From Notospermus geniculatus (lineage: Eukaryota > Nemertea > Pilidiophora > Heteronemertea > Lineidae): a stretch of DNA of 64,000 bases. Shown here piece by piece: positions 45,906 through 60,900 of the stretch. A program made the translations under genes and the position numbers. The stretch lies in the NCBI GenBank assembly GCA_002633025.1, contig NMRB01000225.1, positions 313,689 through 377,688 of the forward strand, given 5' to 3'. The notes under the pieces were generated by a model that was not told the origin of the DNA, did no database searches, and saw only the letters and a list, made by a program, of their open reading frames with translations. Every line of letters begins with the position of its first letter. Position 1 is the first letter of the stretch.

Positions 45906-45989
45906 CTGACTTGTGCACATTTCCAAGCTTGGCACTTTGCCCATGTTGAAGTTACGGTGAATTATACTTTAAGCCCAACAGTCTCATTC

Positions 45990-48900
45990 TCAACTCACCT
46001 CGCTCAGAATCACCCAAGACTGGCTTTCGCTTTGAACGTGCAGTCGTATCTCGCTCACTAGGCCTATCTTCTGCGGCAGAACCCCGTACGCTATCCCATC
46101 GGTAAAGTTGCCAACGATAAGAAACCCGTCACTTGTCCGTGAGTAGTCCTGCAGGTTATCAGCATTGTTGAGAACTCCTGAGTCCTTTTCTACATTTGCC
46201 TGAGGCATAATCTCAACAGTCGTGTTATAGAATTGATCACCTGGGTGCTCCCTGTTGCCACTTTTGAAGTCAAATCTGAAAGGAAATGAATAAACAACAC
46301 TGCTTATGGATTTTTATGTCCCATGACACAGCTAGAGGGACTTCAGGCACGGATTAGAATACTGAACAGCACCCCCTCCCCACTCATTTGTGGTAAATCT
46401 TTCAATTTCGACATGAAATCTTTAATTTTTAAAGGCAGACCTGTGTGTGAGATCAGAATACACAGCTTAAAGGACCACAGTATTGGTTCCCAATCCACCT
46501 ACCCACGTTAAGGGAGACATCTATTGACGACTTGGTAAACTACGCATGCTACTACGTGCATTGCAGTGTAATCATACATTCTCCAACACTGGGGCGCAAG
46601 TCTTAACTACAGTATTGGAGAACGGGTACCGGTGGCGCCGGCTGTCGAAAGAAAGTGGCAATACCATGGTGCTTTAAAGCACCATAACCTGGTGTATCCC
46701 CATTTTGCCACACACCCATTTTCCCCACACCCCCAATTTTTGAGCACTTGAAAACCCTGAGTAACAGTGTGTTGAATGTTCTATACATGAACTTACTTTT
46801 CAATTTCTATCGCAGGCTGGAATTTGAAGTTGACTGTATCTCCAGGATGTGGTATAAGTGCCCAAAAGAATGTCTCCCCCCGATACGCCCTATCGATCGA
46901 ATACTTCTGATAAATCTTCAGTGTTGTTGACACATCAGCATTCGGGTTGTTATGGGCTCGGTGGAGGGCTGGCTTCCCAAAGTACCGATCCTGAAAAAGG
47001 ATGGGAATGCCATAACATAAGGAGGTATACCACAGAAAAGTAGACTTTATGCTGTCCCTCTGTTCACACTAGGGAGGTTTAGAAATCAAACGAATGTAAA
47101 TGTAAACGTTAATGACAATGTTATTTTTCTACTGAAAATGCATTGTAAAATCTGTTAATGTATAGTATGAAAAATAACGTCGTAAAGTTTATGTTTACCG
47201 TTTGATTTCTAAACCTCCCTACTATGTACTTAATAGACCATATTCAGTAAAATCTTGATAATGACATCTCTTCAATGTATGCATGTGAAGAGTACCTGAA
47301 CTTACTACGGAATTCAGCTTGAATAGGTGTTGTGTGAGTGTGAATGCAGCTTAGAAAGAATCTATGGCTATTTTCATGCTCTTTTAAAATAGAACATGAA
47401 ATAATAACGGCTTTTCTAAGGTGAAAGACATTGCTTCCTACAGGACTCGAACCCACGGACCCTCGCATTAGGCATCAATCACCAGCACTTTTGAAATAGA
47501 AAATGTTTAAAGTTTTACCATTTAGCCCGTCATTTCACCGAAAACTGACCTTTAACTTTTGGACTTTGCCCTTCAGGGATGACTTGACGCCAATGTGTTG
47601 GAATAAAGATGGTTTGTATCGGATACGTATGTCATTCTTCATTCTCTCACAGTGTTGCTGTATTCAGAAATGGAAATGGACAGTTTATTACAAAAGATCT
47701 GGAGTTCGCAAGAAAAAGACGTATAAAATCGACTGTAAATATGTCAGAGATGCTACATGTGAATATTTTCCTGAATCAAAGATTTCATGTCAGTGACTTT
47801 GCTGCAAAACGGTCTGCAGACTTACCGTATCTTTCTCGGGATTACACGTCTTTACATAAAGAAGATGATCCAGCAGCCAATCGATTGGCTTATCTTTATA
47901 AAACAATAAAAAGAACTCGACCACTAATGGCAGGTCACTAGATTTGAATAATTTACCTGAAAAGGCAGAAAATTCAAAATGATGGCCTACGACTCCTATA
48001 AATGCGGGAAGTATGAGCCAAGGTACCAATAGCAGGCGCGGATCCAAGGGGCGCACACCCGACCCGTGCCCCCTCTATTTTGTGGAAAATCTTTAAAATT
48101 GACCGGGAAATTTCGAAAAGATGTAAAAATTTGCCGAGGTTTTCCACTACCGGTATGTGCGCTGGTTGTGCCCCCTCTTTCCCATGTTCTGGATCTGCCC
48201 CTGAATAGGCCTTTTTGACTTGAATTCTGCAGGGGGAGCAGGGCCATCTGAACAATAGCAGATGAATTAACTAAACAAGTCTACTTTAGCCGGCCTAATC
48301 CTTAGTTCCATTGTCCAGCCTATTAAAGAAAAATGACAAATTTTTGCAGATGCGACCATTTGACAGGAAATACGATGACGCGAATCAAGACTCCGATCCT
48401 GGATGCCAACTTGAAGGAGCACACTACTTCAATTTTTTTCTGAGTATAACCTTTACCGGTAATTTGTTCTGAATAACAACAATTAAATCACAACATATTT
48501 AGCACAGACTACAATTTATTCGAAAAAACAAACCTCCGGTCTTCTGTTCTTTCACATGAATTTGTTACATGTGCAATCAGTGAAACAAATTAACACACAT
48601 GTGCTCACAGGTGCAGTGATCCAGTATGACTGTACTGTTAATGCAAGTATTGAAGTAGGCCCTCGTTAGTCCCTCAATCCATGTAAAGGACCTACAGTGT
48701 TTCCACCAGAGGGGTAGATGGGGTATGTCCCCTCCTTAAAAAGTCAAAGTCAGTCAAAATTTGTGTTTTTGACCAAGAATTCTGTCAAATTTTCTCTTTG
48801 TCCCCCCCCCTTAAAAAAATTCCTGGCAGAAACACTGACCAATGTGTTTTGTATACCGCAACATGTACGTACAATAAAGAAAGAGGTTGGGTACGAGATA

Positions 48901-51900
48901 CAGCAACTTGGGTTCCCAGTGAAATGTGCACTGCCAGAGAGTCACCCTCTCTATCACAAGAACAGCTCGTCAACCGGGGACCAAACATGCAACCTGCAAG
49001 TGACAGACGCCAATCTGCAGCACTTTGGCAGTCTGCTTTTATTCCCCTTATCCCTCATCATTTGAAAGTGTAAAGCAGTACAAATCATTCAAGATAGTAA
49101 ACATAAACTTGTCTCCGAATTTCGCAAATTTCGACCCCAACCAGGGTCTTCCTCAGGCACTTTCTAGTTGAGATCCCAGAAGTGGCATTCATTTCTGGGA
49201 TCTCTACTAGAAAGTGCCTGAGGAAGACCCCGCCTGGGGTCGAAAATTTGTAAAATTTGGAGACGATTTTATGTTTATTACCGGGTATCATTTTGTGTGT
49301 CGTTCTTTGTGCTCTATGTTGGATAACAAATCATTTAAGGATGTGAAACAACAAAAAGAACATGAAAACCGACACTGTGAGACACGGTGGAATGGGTGAC
49401 ATGGGTGAGGACTGTGGGGACTAGATTGACAGATGCAACAGCCTTTCCGATGTCGGGACAACTCCATCCTGAGGTAGGCCTAGGCCTAGTTATTTGGTGT
49501 TACGCCTACTTAGCACTCGGCACACAGAAATATCAGTGACGTAGGGAGCAAGTGCTAAAAGTCACTAGCTTCCTCAGGATGGGACATCAGGTGCAGTTAA
49601 TCAACGAGCCAATGTAAAACCTCCCACTTGAAATCAGGCCCAGGTACCTCCCCCCCAGAATACACCTAAATGTAAAGGTCAATTGTTAACCCCAGACTAT
49701 GGAAACACAAACACACATTTTTTGCATCACCCTGAAAGATAACTCGCTTGGTTGTCAGAAAGTCCGATAGTGCTTTCGGTGCCTATTGGCGGTTTAATTA
49801 ATGGGAAAACGCGTTATAACTAACTGCCGATAGGTGCCAATAGCACTATCGGACTTTCTATGCGGTCGGCCTTTGTCTACTCCAAAACCCAGCTCCAAAT
49901 GCTCTCTGCCGTTTCATACCTACTACTCGTTTTCATAGGGTTTGGGACACACCAGGGCAACCAGCTGATGTGTTCAATGTCCAATAATGTTAAACATCCA
50001 TCAATTTCTTTCCCTCTGTTCCCCCAAAACAAGTGCTTAACCATAAATCCCTCAATAAACAGTTCAAAAATATGTTTAGAAGTATCGAGAAGAAACCCCT
50101 GTACCAAATTACCTCAGCTGTTTTCCCTGATTGCATCCCAAAAATTGGGATATCTAAGCAAATTAACAGTAGGTATCAATGGATGTGGAAGATAACTAAG
50201 AGATAACTAAGATTCCTAGCAAGAAATCTCCTAAATATACGAGCACTCAACCAAACCCAAGAAGAACCTTCTACTGTATGCTCCATTTCTAATTTCTCTT
50301 ACAACCCTGTATTCCCTACGAAAAAAAAACAACTGTGATGATCTGTAGTAGTTATTTTTTACCAGTGAAAGGAAAACATTGAAACGTACCAAGATTCTTT
50401 ACCAACTGGTGAACATGAGGAAGAAGAAGGAATGAATAGAGAAATGCATTCATCGAAATTACTATCACCAACACCAACTTTATCATAATCTTCATGCAAT
50501 AGACCGACGTATATCGATTGAATTACGACTAATGTTTACACGAATTTCAACAGTGCATGACTTTTTCAGCCCTACAGACGGATATCTGTTCGCCAAAATC
50601 ATTCTCAAATCTATGAATGAGTATATTCGTGCACCCCTAAACCCAATTTTCTACAATATAAGATTGGGTAAGTAGTTTTTTTTTAAATCTCGAAATATTT
50701 TTTTTGTTCAGAAAATCGCCTAGGATCTGGGAGTCGCGGCAAAAAAATCGCCTAGGGCTGAAATGAAAGAGTTAAGTCCCTGGTCACTTCCATTGAACTC
50801 ATCCTCCCACAGCAGGGGTTTTTACCTCGCTCCTCTTCATCCACTCACATGCGCGTGTATGGAGAGGAGGGAGACCAAAGCCCTGCTCTGGGAGGATGCA
50901 TTGAACTATACTTTTCATCCCAAGATATTTTGTCCCTGAGGACAATTCCTGCCCTAGGCTGGAGGACTTTCTCCAAGAAGAGTTTTTGGAGATCAGCAAA
51001 GCTGTAAGGACATAAATAATACTCACCTATGAATCCTAATAAAGAAAACTCTAATATTAACCAATCGTCTGTTTTCTGATTCAAAGCAAAATTTTTCATC
51101 ACAGAGGCAAAACCTGGCTTGGTTATCACATCATCTTCAAGCTGAAAATGTCAAAATAAATTAGTGAATCAAGGAGGTTGAAGAAAGACAGGTCTAAACC
51201 ATGAAGAGTCATTTTGTATTACTTCAATATTTGTATTCGAGAAATATTTACAGGAAATATCTACCCAATACTGAAGATGATTGAAACTGATGGCATCTTC
51301 TGTCATCTCGCAACCAAACACATTCTACACTCATAGTACAGTCCTCCCTCGCTACGAACCCTTCGGGGTCCAAGGGTTCAGTTCGTACAAACGAGGAGTT
51401 CGTAATAGCGAGGATTCCTCCGTAGGGGCATGATGACCACGCCGAGTAGTAGGCCTAAGGCATACACTTTGTCTACATGACTAACTTTATTGAATATTTG
51501 CCTGATTAAAGGCTCAAACATGCGTTAATCAAACCCAAGCTTGGATAATTTGGTTTGTATTGCACACTTATCAAACCCAAGCTTGGGTAATTTGGTTTGT
51601 ATTGTACACTTATCAAACCCAAGCTTGGATAATTTGGTTTGTATTGCACACTTATCAAACCCAAGCTTGGATAATTTGGTTTGTATTGCACACTTATCAA
51701 ACCCAAGCTTGGATAATTTGGTTTGTGTCGGCCGACTGAACAGGGCAAATTACATACATGTACATGTCATGAAATTTTGGGAGCCAGACTTTGGGTTCGT
51801 AATATCCGGGAGTGCGTAAAATTGAGGTTCGTAAGAGTGAGGGTGCACTGTACTTCGTTTGTAACCGATCTATCTATGACAGTGAACCTACCTGACAGTA

Positions 51901-54900
51901 GTACGTTCCCCGACTTCGGGCATACATCATCAGGAATGCATAGTCGAGGTTTTGCTTCGTGCGCCACCTATATAAACGGAAGCGAGGAATATGAAGATGA
52001 CCGAGAGCACAGCGGAGCAGTGGTTGAACATCAGACATGAGTCTGAGAGCTGGCGGGTTCAATCCCGGCAGGCGAGTTGGATCACCTGACGGGTCAATGT
52101 CATGCCATCCCACACGTCATTTCTGAACGCCGTGACATGATTGGAATAAAATCCAGTTGTTTCAGTGATCATGATGTCGTGAAACAATTTGATATTTTTT
52201 CGTCTCACCTCAAGACATCATGAAATGACGTGCGGGACGTCATGACGCTGACCCGTCAGGTGCTGCACTCTTTTGGAGTGATAGAGTCTATTTAGAATGG
52301 ATGAAACGTACTAACCTGACTCTTTCCTTGGTGTCACCAAATGTAAGCTTGATTGTGTCAAAGTCAGGGTAAAATGCTGCAGGGGGTGAGATCAACTCAA
52401 GGAGACCCGCTTCCACCGGAGCGGTGAATCTGGAAAAAGATGTTAGCAGACTGAGCCAATTTTCTATACATAAAACACTGCCATCAAGAGAAACACTGGA
52501 TTGTTCCCCCAATACCGCTCAGAGTGGCACAGAAGTTGACCGCATTCCCAGGGCCGCATCCCTGGCCAAGTTCACGCGGGTACAACTGATCAAATCAATA
52601 TTCATGAATGAAGAGCATGGACATGGTACGCGTGGAAAATAGGCCCTTGTCCGCTACCTCAGTATGATAATTATAGGTTTGTATACTGAACGGTATTGGG
52701 GAACTATCCAGTATTTAATGCGAAGAAATATCGTCTGCGGCAGGACAAGTTCAGTCAAGGGTCCCTCCCATCCCCGCTATCACAGGGGTTTAGTTAGAGG
52801 GAGTTTGGAAGCCATGGAAATCAAAATACTTCCGAATTTTCAGCTGCAGGAAGTCAAGCACTTCCAAACAATTTTAAACTTCTAGGGCCGAATTCATAAA
52901 GGGTGTTTTAGACTTAAACGCGTGTAACTTCGTCAAATGCACACACTTCCCCATGCATTTGACGAAGTTACACGCGTCTAAGTCTTAAATACCCTTTATG
53001 AATATGCCCCTAATGTATTTTAGCTTTAATATGAAGTACATTGACTTCCAAGAAAAGCCCCAATACATGTACACATGTACTTCCTGATTTTTGGGTTCAA
53101 GAAATCATTAGGCCTAATTCCTGTCCAAAAATGTTAACTAAACCCCAGCTATCAGCTCAAATAATATATTCAAGGACACAATGGCTTCAGATTTGACAGA
53201 TGCTGCAATGCATCGTGCAATTACGGGTCAAAGCCAGTTGGAGACTGAGCATATTGAAAGTACAATCAAAAGTCCGGACAACATATGTTCAGTGTTGGTC
53301 AACAACCTCAGGACGTGGCAACTTTGGTTTCTGTTCCCTATTGATTATTTCCTCCTCGACCTTGATACAGTTCTCCATCAACAAGTTTTGCAGGGAAATT
53401 ATAATATCATGTGTTAATTAAAAGTTTCGATCAGTTTTCTGATGAAACCCAACTGTGGTTGAAAAATTGATCCGATTTCCTTATGCTGAATGAAGTCTGA
53501 CGTATGTTGATTATTACAGTACAGGTCACAATTGACATCCCTAAATTCGCGAAAGTTACGCGTAAGTCACTCGTAACTTACGCAACAACTCACGAGCTAT
53601 GTTACGCGTAACTTATGAGGTGAATTACGCAGTGAGTTACGCGAATTTTGCTTGCTGTGCAGTGATTAACGGGGCGAGTAATGCGATTTACACGAAACCA
53701 AAGCCGTGAGTTATGCGTAAGTTACGCGTAACTTACGAGTAACATACGCGAAGCCGTAGGGATGTCAATTGTGACCTGTACTGTATGATGAGCAGGATAT
53801 TATGTATCGTTCATGACAATGGGTGTGGCAGATAAAAACCAATTTCTAAGAAAATGTTGAAAATGCCCAGTTCAAGGTTGTCACACATTTCTTCATATTT
53901 TCTGATTATATATTCAATGAAGGCTTTTGCCGCTCCACAAGGTCATAAGCGGCCCATACAAGTGCAATATTATACATACTCTAAATCCTCAGATTTATGG
54001 GTACACATCGAATATTCAAGCCGACGGATAGACCACGCCCCCTCAATCACACTATAAAAGGGTTACGTAGTTCTATTCAAAGGCATGGCCAATTGGCTAG
54101 TTCCGCGCACTACCACCGTGGCAGAATGAAGTCCGGCCGACTTCAGTATGGTCAATTTCAAGGTCTCCGCGTTCGATTACGATACGATCGGCTTGCGGTC
54201 GATTCGAATGACGGGTTTTGTGACTTTTACACAGCGGTCACAATAGGCCTTCTCACCCAGTGGGATCAATTTCAAATCCAGACTACGTGTCGATTTCACA
54301 ACCCGGCAAGCGACAGAGCTGTCGCGGGTGTTGACGTTCCTTCAGACATTCACAGAGAACCCAACCTTAGCCATTCACGGTGAAGTCCCTTTGTAAAGAC
54401 ATGCATATGAAATAACTGGGCGGTCGCGCAAGGTTTTAATGAGGGCGACACTTGTACCCATAAATCTGAGGATTTAGAGTATGTATGGGATGCAAAATGG
54501 GGGTCATCCTTCTGGCATGATGGATGGAAGAACGATTGGCAATAATATTGCCCATTTTGAACTCATATTGTGCAATAATATTTCACGTGTATGGGTTGAT
54601 ACAGTTTTGATAACAGTTTCTGAACAGACGAATACGGTGCCTATCGCTTTCATACAAATTTCTACATGTAAGCTCAAATTCAGCAAATTAAGAAATGTTT
54701 TTGATCGAAAATATTTGAGCCGCAGGCCCTGAATCAGAATTTCTAAAATTTGTATGCAAGATTTGATTGCGAGTGACAGGCAAGAGACCCTGTCAGAAAA
54801 ATTTCACTATTAGGGAGATACCAGTTGCTTTTTTACTTTCAATGTGTATATTGCTAAATATCCCCCTCGATCATATAGCATTTTCTGGCAAACTCGACCA

Positions 54901-57900
54901 TTGCAGGCCAATATCAACAATTATAATGGCGAATACCACCTGAAAGAGTTAATCTAGACAATTCACTGTCATTTGATAGCCAATTAACAATAATTGTTCA
55001 TGTAATTGCACAGTTGTGTGTAAACAGCCACAAGCCATCTCTTTAAACAGCACTGGTGCTGTTAGTGTTATCGTGATGGCCAGATGAGACAACTTTACAA
55101 TTAGGTCTGGACGGGAAAAATGATGTGAAACTCTAGTTGTATTGTGTTGAATCATATCGATCACGGGCGAATGGGGGTTCTGAATACACGTTGTGAAAGC
55201 TGGAGCACAATAACTGTGGTGAAGACAATATTTGCTGTTCATGAATGGTACCGGTACTTACTGCTTTTTTAGGTACTCAGCTTGTTGTTGGACGTATTGT
55301 AAGTCATTGGGCTGAAAACAGAGAAAGACATAAAAAGTTGGGATCTATCTCATTCATGTTTTGAGTCCATGCACACCTAAAGCCTGCCACACACTGGAGC
55401 TATCTGCTGAGCAAAAAGTCATTTGAGACCGTTTGCTCAGCAGAGAGCTCGCGTGTGCGCGTATTTTTAGTGAGTTTTCTGCCTCACCAAAAAATACGTG
55501 CATATGCGAGCTATCTGCTGAGCAAACGGTCTCGAATGACTTTTTGCTCAGCAGATAGCTCCAGTGTGCGGCAGGCTTAAGGCCACGTGCACACTGCAAG
55601 CAAAATGGCGAAGAGTACCAAGTGACGATGAAAATGTATGGACAAATTTCACTTTTTCTTTTCCCTATTTACATTACGGTGCATTTCAAACGATGACACG
55701 TCCATGTCATCATGCTACAACATTATTCATGGCCCGAGTCCAAAATATTTTTCAGTTCATATCTTAGACGCGGTACCTCGCACCAGCGTCCACCATGTTT
55801 CACAAGAGTTGAGCGTTCGCTTGGAACTCCACTTTTGGAACTCCTACTCGACATACGCACATGGTGGAACAAGTGATCACAAGTTAATCACGTGCAATTT
55901 TCTCAGGACCCGCACTCTGCCCTAGAGTATACACCAATCGAACATGGCCAAGGCTTGTTCATAAGCATAGGACTAGTGAGGCCTAGGTCATAAGTTCATG
56001 AGTAAGTTCAGGCATCTGACATGTCTGATACACAAAAGGGAAATGAGACACCAAACCACCACATCGGATCAGCTGAATCTGACAGTGATAGGGCGACATG
56101 TCAGGGTTCCTGCAGCTCTGTGTCAATAAAATTTAAGACCTTTTTAAGACTTTTCATTGGAAAATTATTGCTGAGCCACACATTTTTTCGTATGGTTAGG
56201 CAATGGACTGGTCACCGCGATTGATAGATAACGGTAGCCTGCAAAAACAACTTTCTGAGAAAAATAACCATGTTTTAAAAATTCACAACACTCTGAAAAT
56301 GATCCATAGTTTTCTTCTGCACCGAACAGTTGGCCCTACTGGTCTTAGTATTCATTTGCAGCATAGCTAAGGAATAAAGACCCCAAACTTATTATGTCTG
56401 GTGACCTACAAAATCACATTACAGACCAATACATCTTATGTGTGTAAACATGTTAATGATTTAGCGAATAGAAGAATTTGCACTTGGTTTTTTCCAAAAG
56501 CCATTTGTATTTTTTCCAAAAACTATCTGCAGGATGCTGACAATGAATACATCCAGAAACAAGTATGACAATAGACCTAGATACGTTACGATAGATAAGC
56601 GAGACCTCGAACAGAGGACAGGAAATTTAATTGGTCAAATGCCTGCATCAATTAGGAACCACTAGCATATTGACCCGTGGCGAACACATTTTGAGGGAGT
56701 GTTTTTGTCCTTGAATATCCTGTGGTAGAGGGTCTGTTACTTTATTGATGAATGTGTTTGGAGAGGGGTAGTTTCGTGGCTAGGAATCCATTTGTTTTAC
56801 CGTCAAAGTCCATGAGGGGCAGTTTTGACCTTCGAGGCAGCAACATCACCTCTGGTTAATATTACACCTTTTGAAGATGGCAGCACAGGTCACGTACCAC
56901 ATACCGATTTTACCGGTATCTCTTTTTCATACAAATAATCACTTCATTTATAACCAAGCAAAATGCCGTAAGGGCACTCTCCTCCTATTGTACTGTACAC
57001 ATACATGTACATGACATAGGCCACTCTTCGTAGGATTGATTCAAGCCCAAACTAAGGAGGAGTTCGGGCACAAAGTCCGGTCCACCATAACTGTGTACAG
57101 TCATTACATGGCAAGGTATTGCAGATAACAGCTCAACTCAGGTTGATAAAATAATATCCAACATGGCCATCGTCATTATAATAAGATGGCATGCTGGTTC
57201 ACAACCTGCTGTCCTACTACACCAGGATTCCGGACTGAAGCGGTTCATTATCAAGTATCTGGAGCCTGTATTTGTTCCATTATACCGGTAACTTACTTCA
57301 CCTGTTTCCCTATTGTACAATTCCCCTCAGTTTTGGAAAATCAATGCAGCTGATGCCAATACACTGAAACAGCTCCCATGAGCTAAGTAACTATTACTCT
57401 GTACGCAAGTTGAATTTTTGATGGTACTTCATGTGGTGGTAACAGCACTTAGGTTCATGTACATGGATTTGATGCAAACACATTTCACATCATTTAAAGA
57501 ATATTAGAATACCACGGATTGAAAAATAGCCATGATGTTGCCAGTGGCTACAAGATTTTACAACTTGTCTTCTGAAAGTCCGAATGCCTAATTTGGCTAC
57601 AAATTTTCATAGTCGCACATCAGTTCCCCTAATATATGAGGCAGTCTAGAAAAACTTGGCGGATGTCGCGTTTGAGGAAAGTGTTAATGGCCTTGGTGAA
57701 CGTGCAAATTTCAATAGCTGAAGTGTACTACGAAACAGTAGCAGATCAATGCACAGGCAATCTGACAGCCCTTTGTTGATCATTCAGCGACTTCCGACGG
57801 GTTTTCCAAGACCACCGCACATATGAAAGGGACAAAGTCCTTGTCAGAAAACACTCGAACCCCCATGGGGGCAGGGGTCGCGCTACCCACCATGCCAAAT

Positions 57901-60900
57901 TGCCAAAGGCCTACTATACTAACCCTCCAATTTGGCAAATTTTGGGGGGGGGGGGACTGGCACCTTGAGTTCATATCCACAGAATTTTTGACTGGAGAAC
58001 TTATTTTTTGGCTGACCCAAATCCCACTTGGCATAAAGTTTTGGCAAAAAGATATTTTAAGGTAGCTCCGACCCTGTGAAGTGCTTTGAAACTGTCACAA
58101 TGTTAGAGTCGCAGTAGTATTGGCTTATTTTCATGCGTGAGCCATAAGCAATGGACCAATTACTCAGTTGAATTCAAACTCCTTTACAACTTGTGCCATT
58201 ACAGGAACAAGTCTTCTCAAATAATCAAGTTTTTTATCTGACAATTTATCATTTTGCTATGCATTATAGGATTCATAATCCTTTCATTCATTTCGCATCC
58301 AACATTTCACTTGATTATCCGAAATCAGACCGAGATCCACGTAAACAATACCCTGCACACAGTCACAGCTGCCCAAACACAAACAACAAATCATCCCATC
58401 TGAATTGTTGTCAGGACATAACGACTGATTGGATCCTCCTAGTTTTACTGAGTTGCTGAATTTGCGATGTGCGCGCAGCGTGCACATCACCAGCGACTGA
58501 TCAGATCAGTTGCTTCCAGTTGCAAGTGCGATGTACGCCTGGCTTTACAGCCATGACAATTGTAATTAAAACAAGCCAAATGGCAACAACGGTTCGCTGG
58601 CATGAGGCCGAGGGCGAGGGGCACAGGCCTAGGCCTAATGTACCGTAAATAGGCCTATCAGTCAGCGCCACCATCGATGGCCAGGCTTGTCTGTTTGGCG
58701 GCCATCAGGAAGTTGCTATGAGCATTGCTGTCCTACTTTCCCCTGTGTGGTGAGACCTGAATACAGGCGCTATGCTACTGTATGTTTATTACCGTGACCT
58801 GGTTCATCCATGAACATACGATCGATGTAGTGTATACAGAGCAGTTCAGGAAATGTGCCCAACAAGACTGTGGAAATGTCCAGGTATTTGAATTATCTTA
58901 GTTATCAATTAAGCGTGGAAGTTGTTGCTACACATGAAAGAATGAGTTGAAGTATAGTGGCTTACCTAATGAAGGGTTAGAAAAGGTATCACAATGGGTC
59001 TAATTGCTCAAGTGATGAAAAGAATCCCCACCATTTTTACTGTCCAACACCTGGTCCCCTGCCTGTTACAGCCGCTCCGCTATAGGCCTACAGTACAATA
59101 GGAGTCGAGGACAGAGGACCCGCATGAAAATGATCCTAAATAATCTCGTCATTTGGTCCAAAAATCGTCCAAAAAGCACCAAGCCGATTATATTATTCAA
59201 ATTGCTTAGTAGGGGACACAATTTCACGCCAAATGATTAGCTATTGCGTCGATAATCAGTAGATTACGTGAATGGAAAAGGAGAAAATGGAGGCGAAAAA
59301 TTGACCTACTTTTAAAAGTGTGATGATTTTAGTGGTGAGAATGCCTCAAGGCCAGCTCACCAATATGCACTATTTACACACATTGATCATGGAAAATTCT
59401 CTGCCCTGATTCTCTCTTTATCATACTGAGTTTCCTTTGATCAACCATTGAAATCGTAAGTGCCTTTCAAAGCCCATATACATACAACACATTTGAGTGA
59501 AGTGCATGATCAATCTTGGGTCATGACCCACAAAACATTCTGACAACAATAATAGGACATAGTATGCCTACAGCACCCACAAGCACCATGGAAGTACCGG
59601 TGTTAATACTTCCATGGTTCTGGGCACTGTAGGCGTAGGAAAGAGATAGACATTCACAGATTAGGCAAGCAGGAAGAGAAGACAGGCCCACATAGAATGT
59701 ATCATTTTAACACGTTGACTGCCATGACTACCAGGCCTATTTCAAGTTATTTATTATTGTCAACTACGAGTCGTAGCTGTACGCCCTCTAGCGTGTCCCC
59801 ATACATCTGGTCAATCCCCACTGCCAGTATGATCATTGGAAGGCTCTTCGTCATTGCCAAGCTTATCAACATTAATAGAAAATGCATTAGCCCTACTACG
59901 AGTACTACTCGTAGACTGACAATGGGGAGGACACCAGTGACCATGAGTATGCTCGTAGCTGGTAGTCAACGTGTTAACCTCTCAGTCATCTGGAAATAAC
60001 TTGTGTTGACATGGACTGTTGCAGGGCCGGATCCAGGGGGTGGGCGTATCCCACCCCTATTTTGGGCAGAGTAATGATTTTTTTTAGCAAGAAATATTTA
60101 CCGGTAATCACATAAAAATTCAAGTATTTTGCTCTCAGATGTGAGGAAAATGCATCTAAAAGGACTTAATTTGTCAATTTTTTGGGGGGGCGGAGAGCCC
60201 CAAGTGACAAAAATGAACAGCCCCTTTATTACATGAGACACTACAATGAAGTTCTTACCTCAGCAACAAAAACAATGATTAGGGTAGACTCCTTTTCCTC
60301 CTCATTTAAACCATCCAAAACAGACCGCAGAGTCTGGTCAAGGTAACTTGCTCCCTCCCGCTTTATCGTAGGGATACCGAGGACTATGGAAACTGAAATT
60401 TAAAACAAACTGAAATGATGTTATGACGTAATGAGAGAGAGCAGCACCAGCAAATTCCTTCTGTTTAGCTGCTAGGGGCATCCTGAGGTAATCAGTGGTT
60501 CTTAGTGGTCGCCACCTAATAACCATGAGCGATAGCTAAGAACCTCTGATGCTCTCAGGAAAGTGAGGGGGTCAAATTTTGGTCTATGTCAATGCTTACC
60601 ATTTTTGGTAAGCATTTTCTTGGGGCCTACATGGGTTAAGTAAAACAATAGGGAACACCGATCACGCAGACCACGCGAGAATATACGCGTGGTTTTGAAC
60701 TGATAGTACACCAATGCCACCTATTATTCATGACGATTCAAGGTGTGATTGGCCGTGCTTGGTGAACCGCATCTCTCGAACAATGGGCCTAGGTCAACGC
60801 TAGGTGTCTCGTCTGCTCTATCAGTAGTCATCACGTGACCAATTGGCGCTCCCCATTCATTCTAAAGACAGTGGCCAGCCATTGTTTGTACATTAAATTT

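Larger units (their letters stand above)
39581..45989. other. Convergent intergenic region, no gene seen
   Basis: Between the nicotinamidase poly(A) site and the end of MGAT4 I find only repeats: a fold-back element (40069-40192), a TATGTGACCC-ended element (40749-41109) with a SINE inside, a 5-bp-duplication element (41781-41934), tandem repeats (42045-42330, 43060-43300), two pogo-like elements (42791-42965, 43974-44617), an inverted-repeat element (45098-45317) and palindromes (45623-45905). Part may be MGAT4 3' UTR. Confidence 0.6.

Noticed and set aside
49860-50230. Overlapping frames on both strands as a retroelement or gene
   Set aside because: No family resemblance and no splice or codon evidence; treated as MGAT4 intron.
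53997-54383. 128-codon frame inside a TA-flanked element as a transposase
   Set aside because: No recognisable domain or catalytic triad, and the element is only 509 bp.
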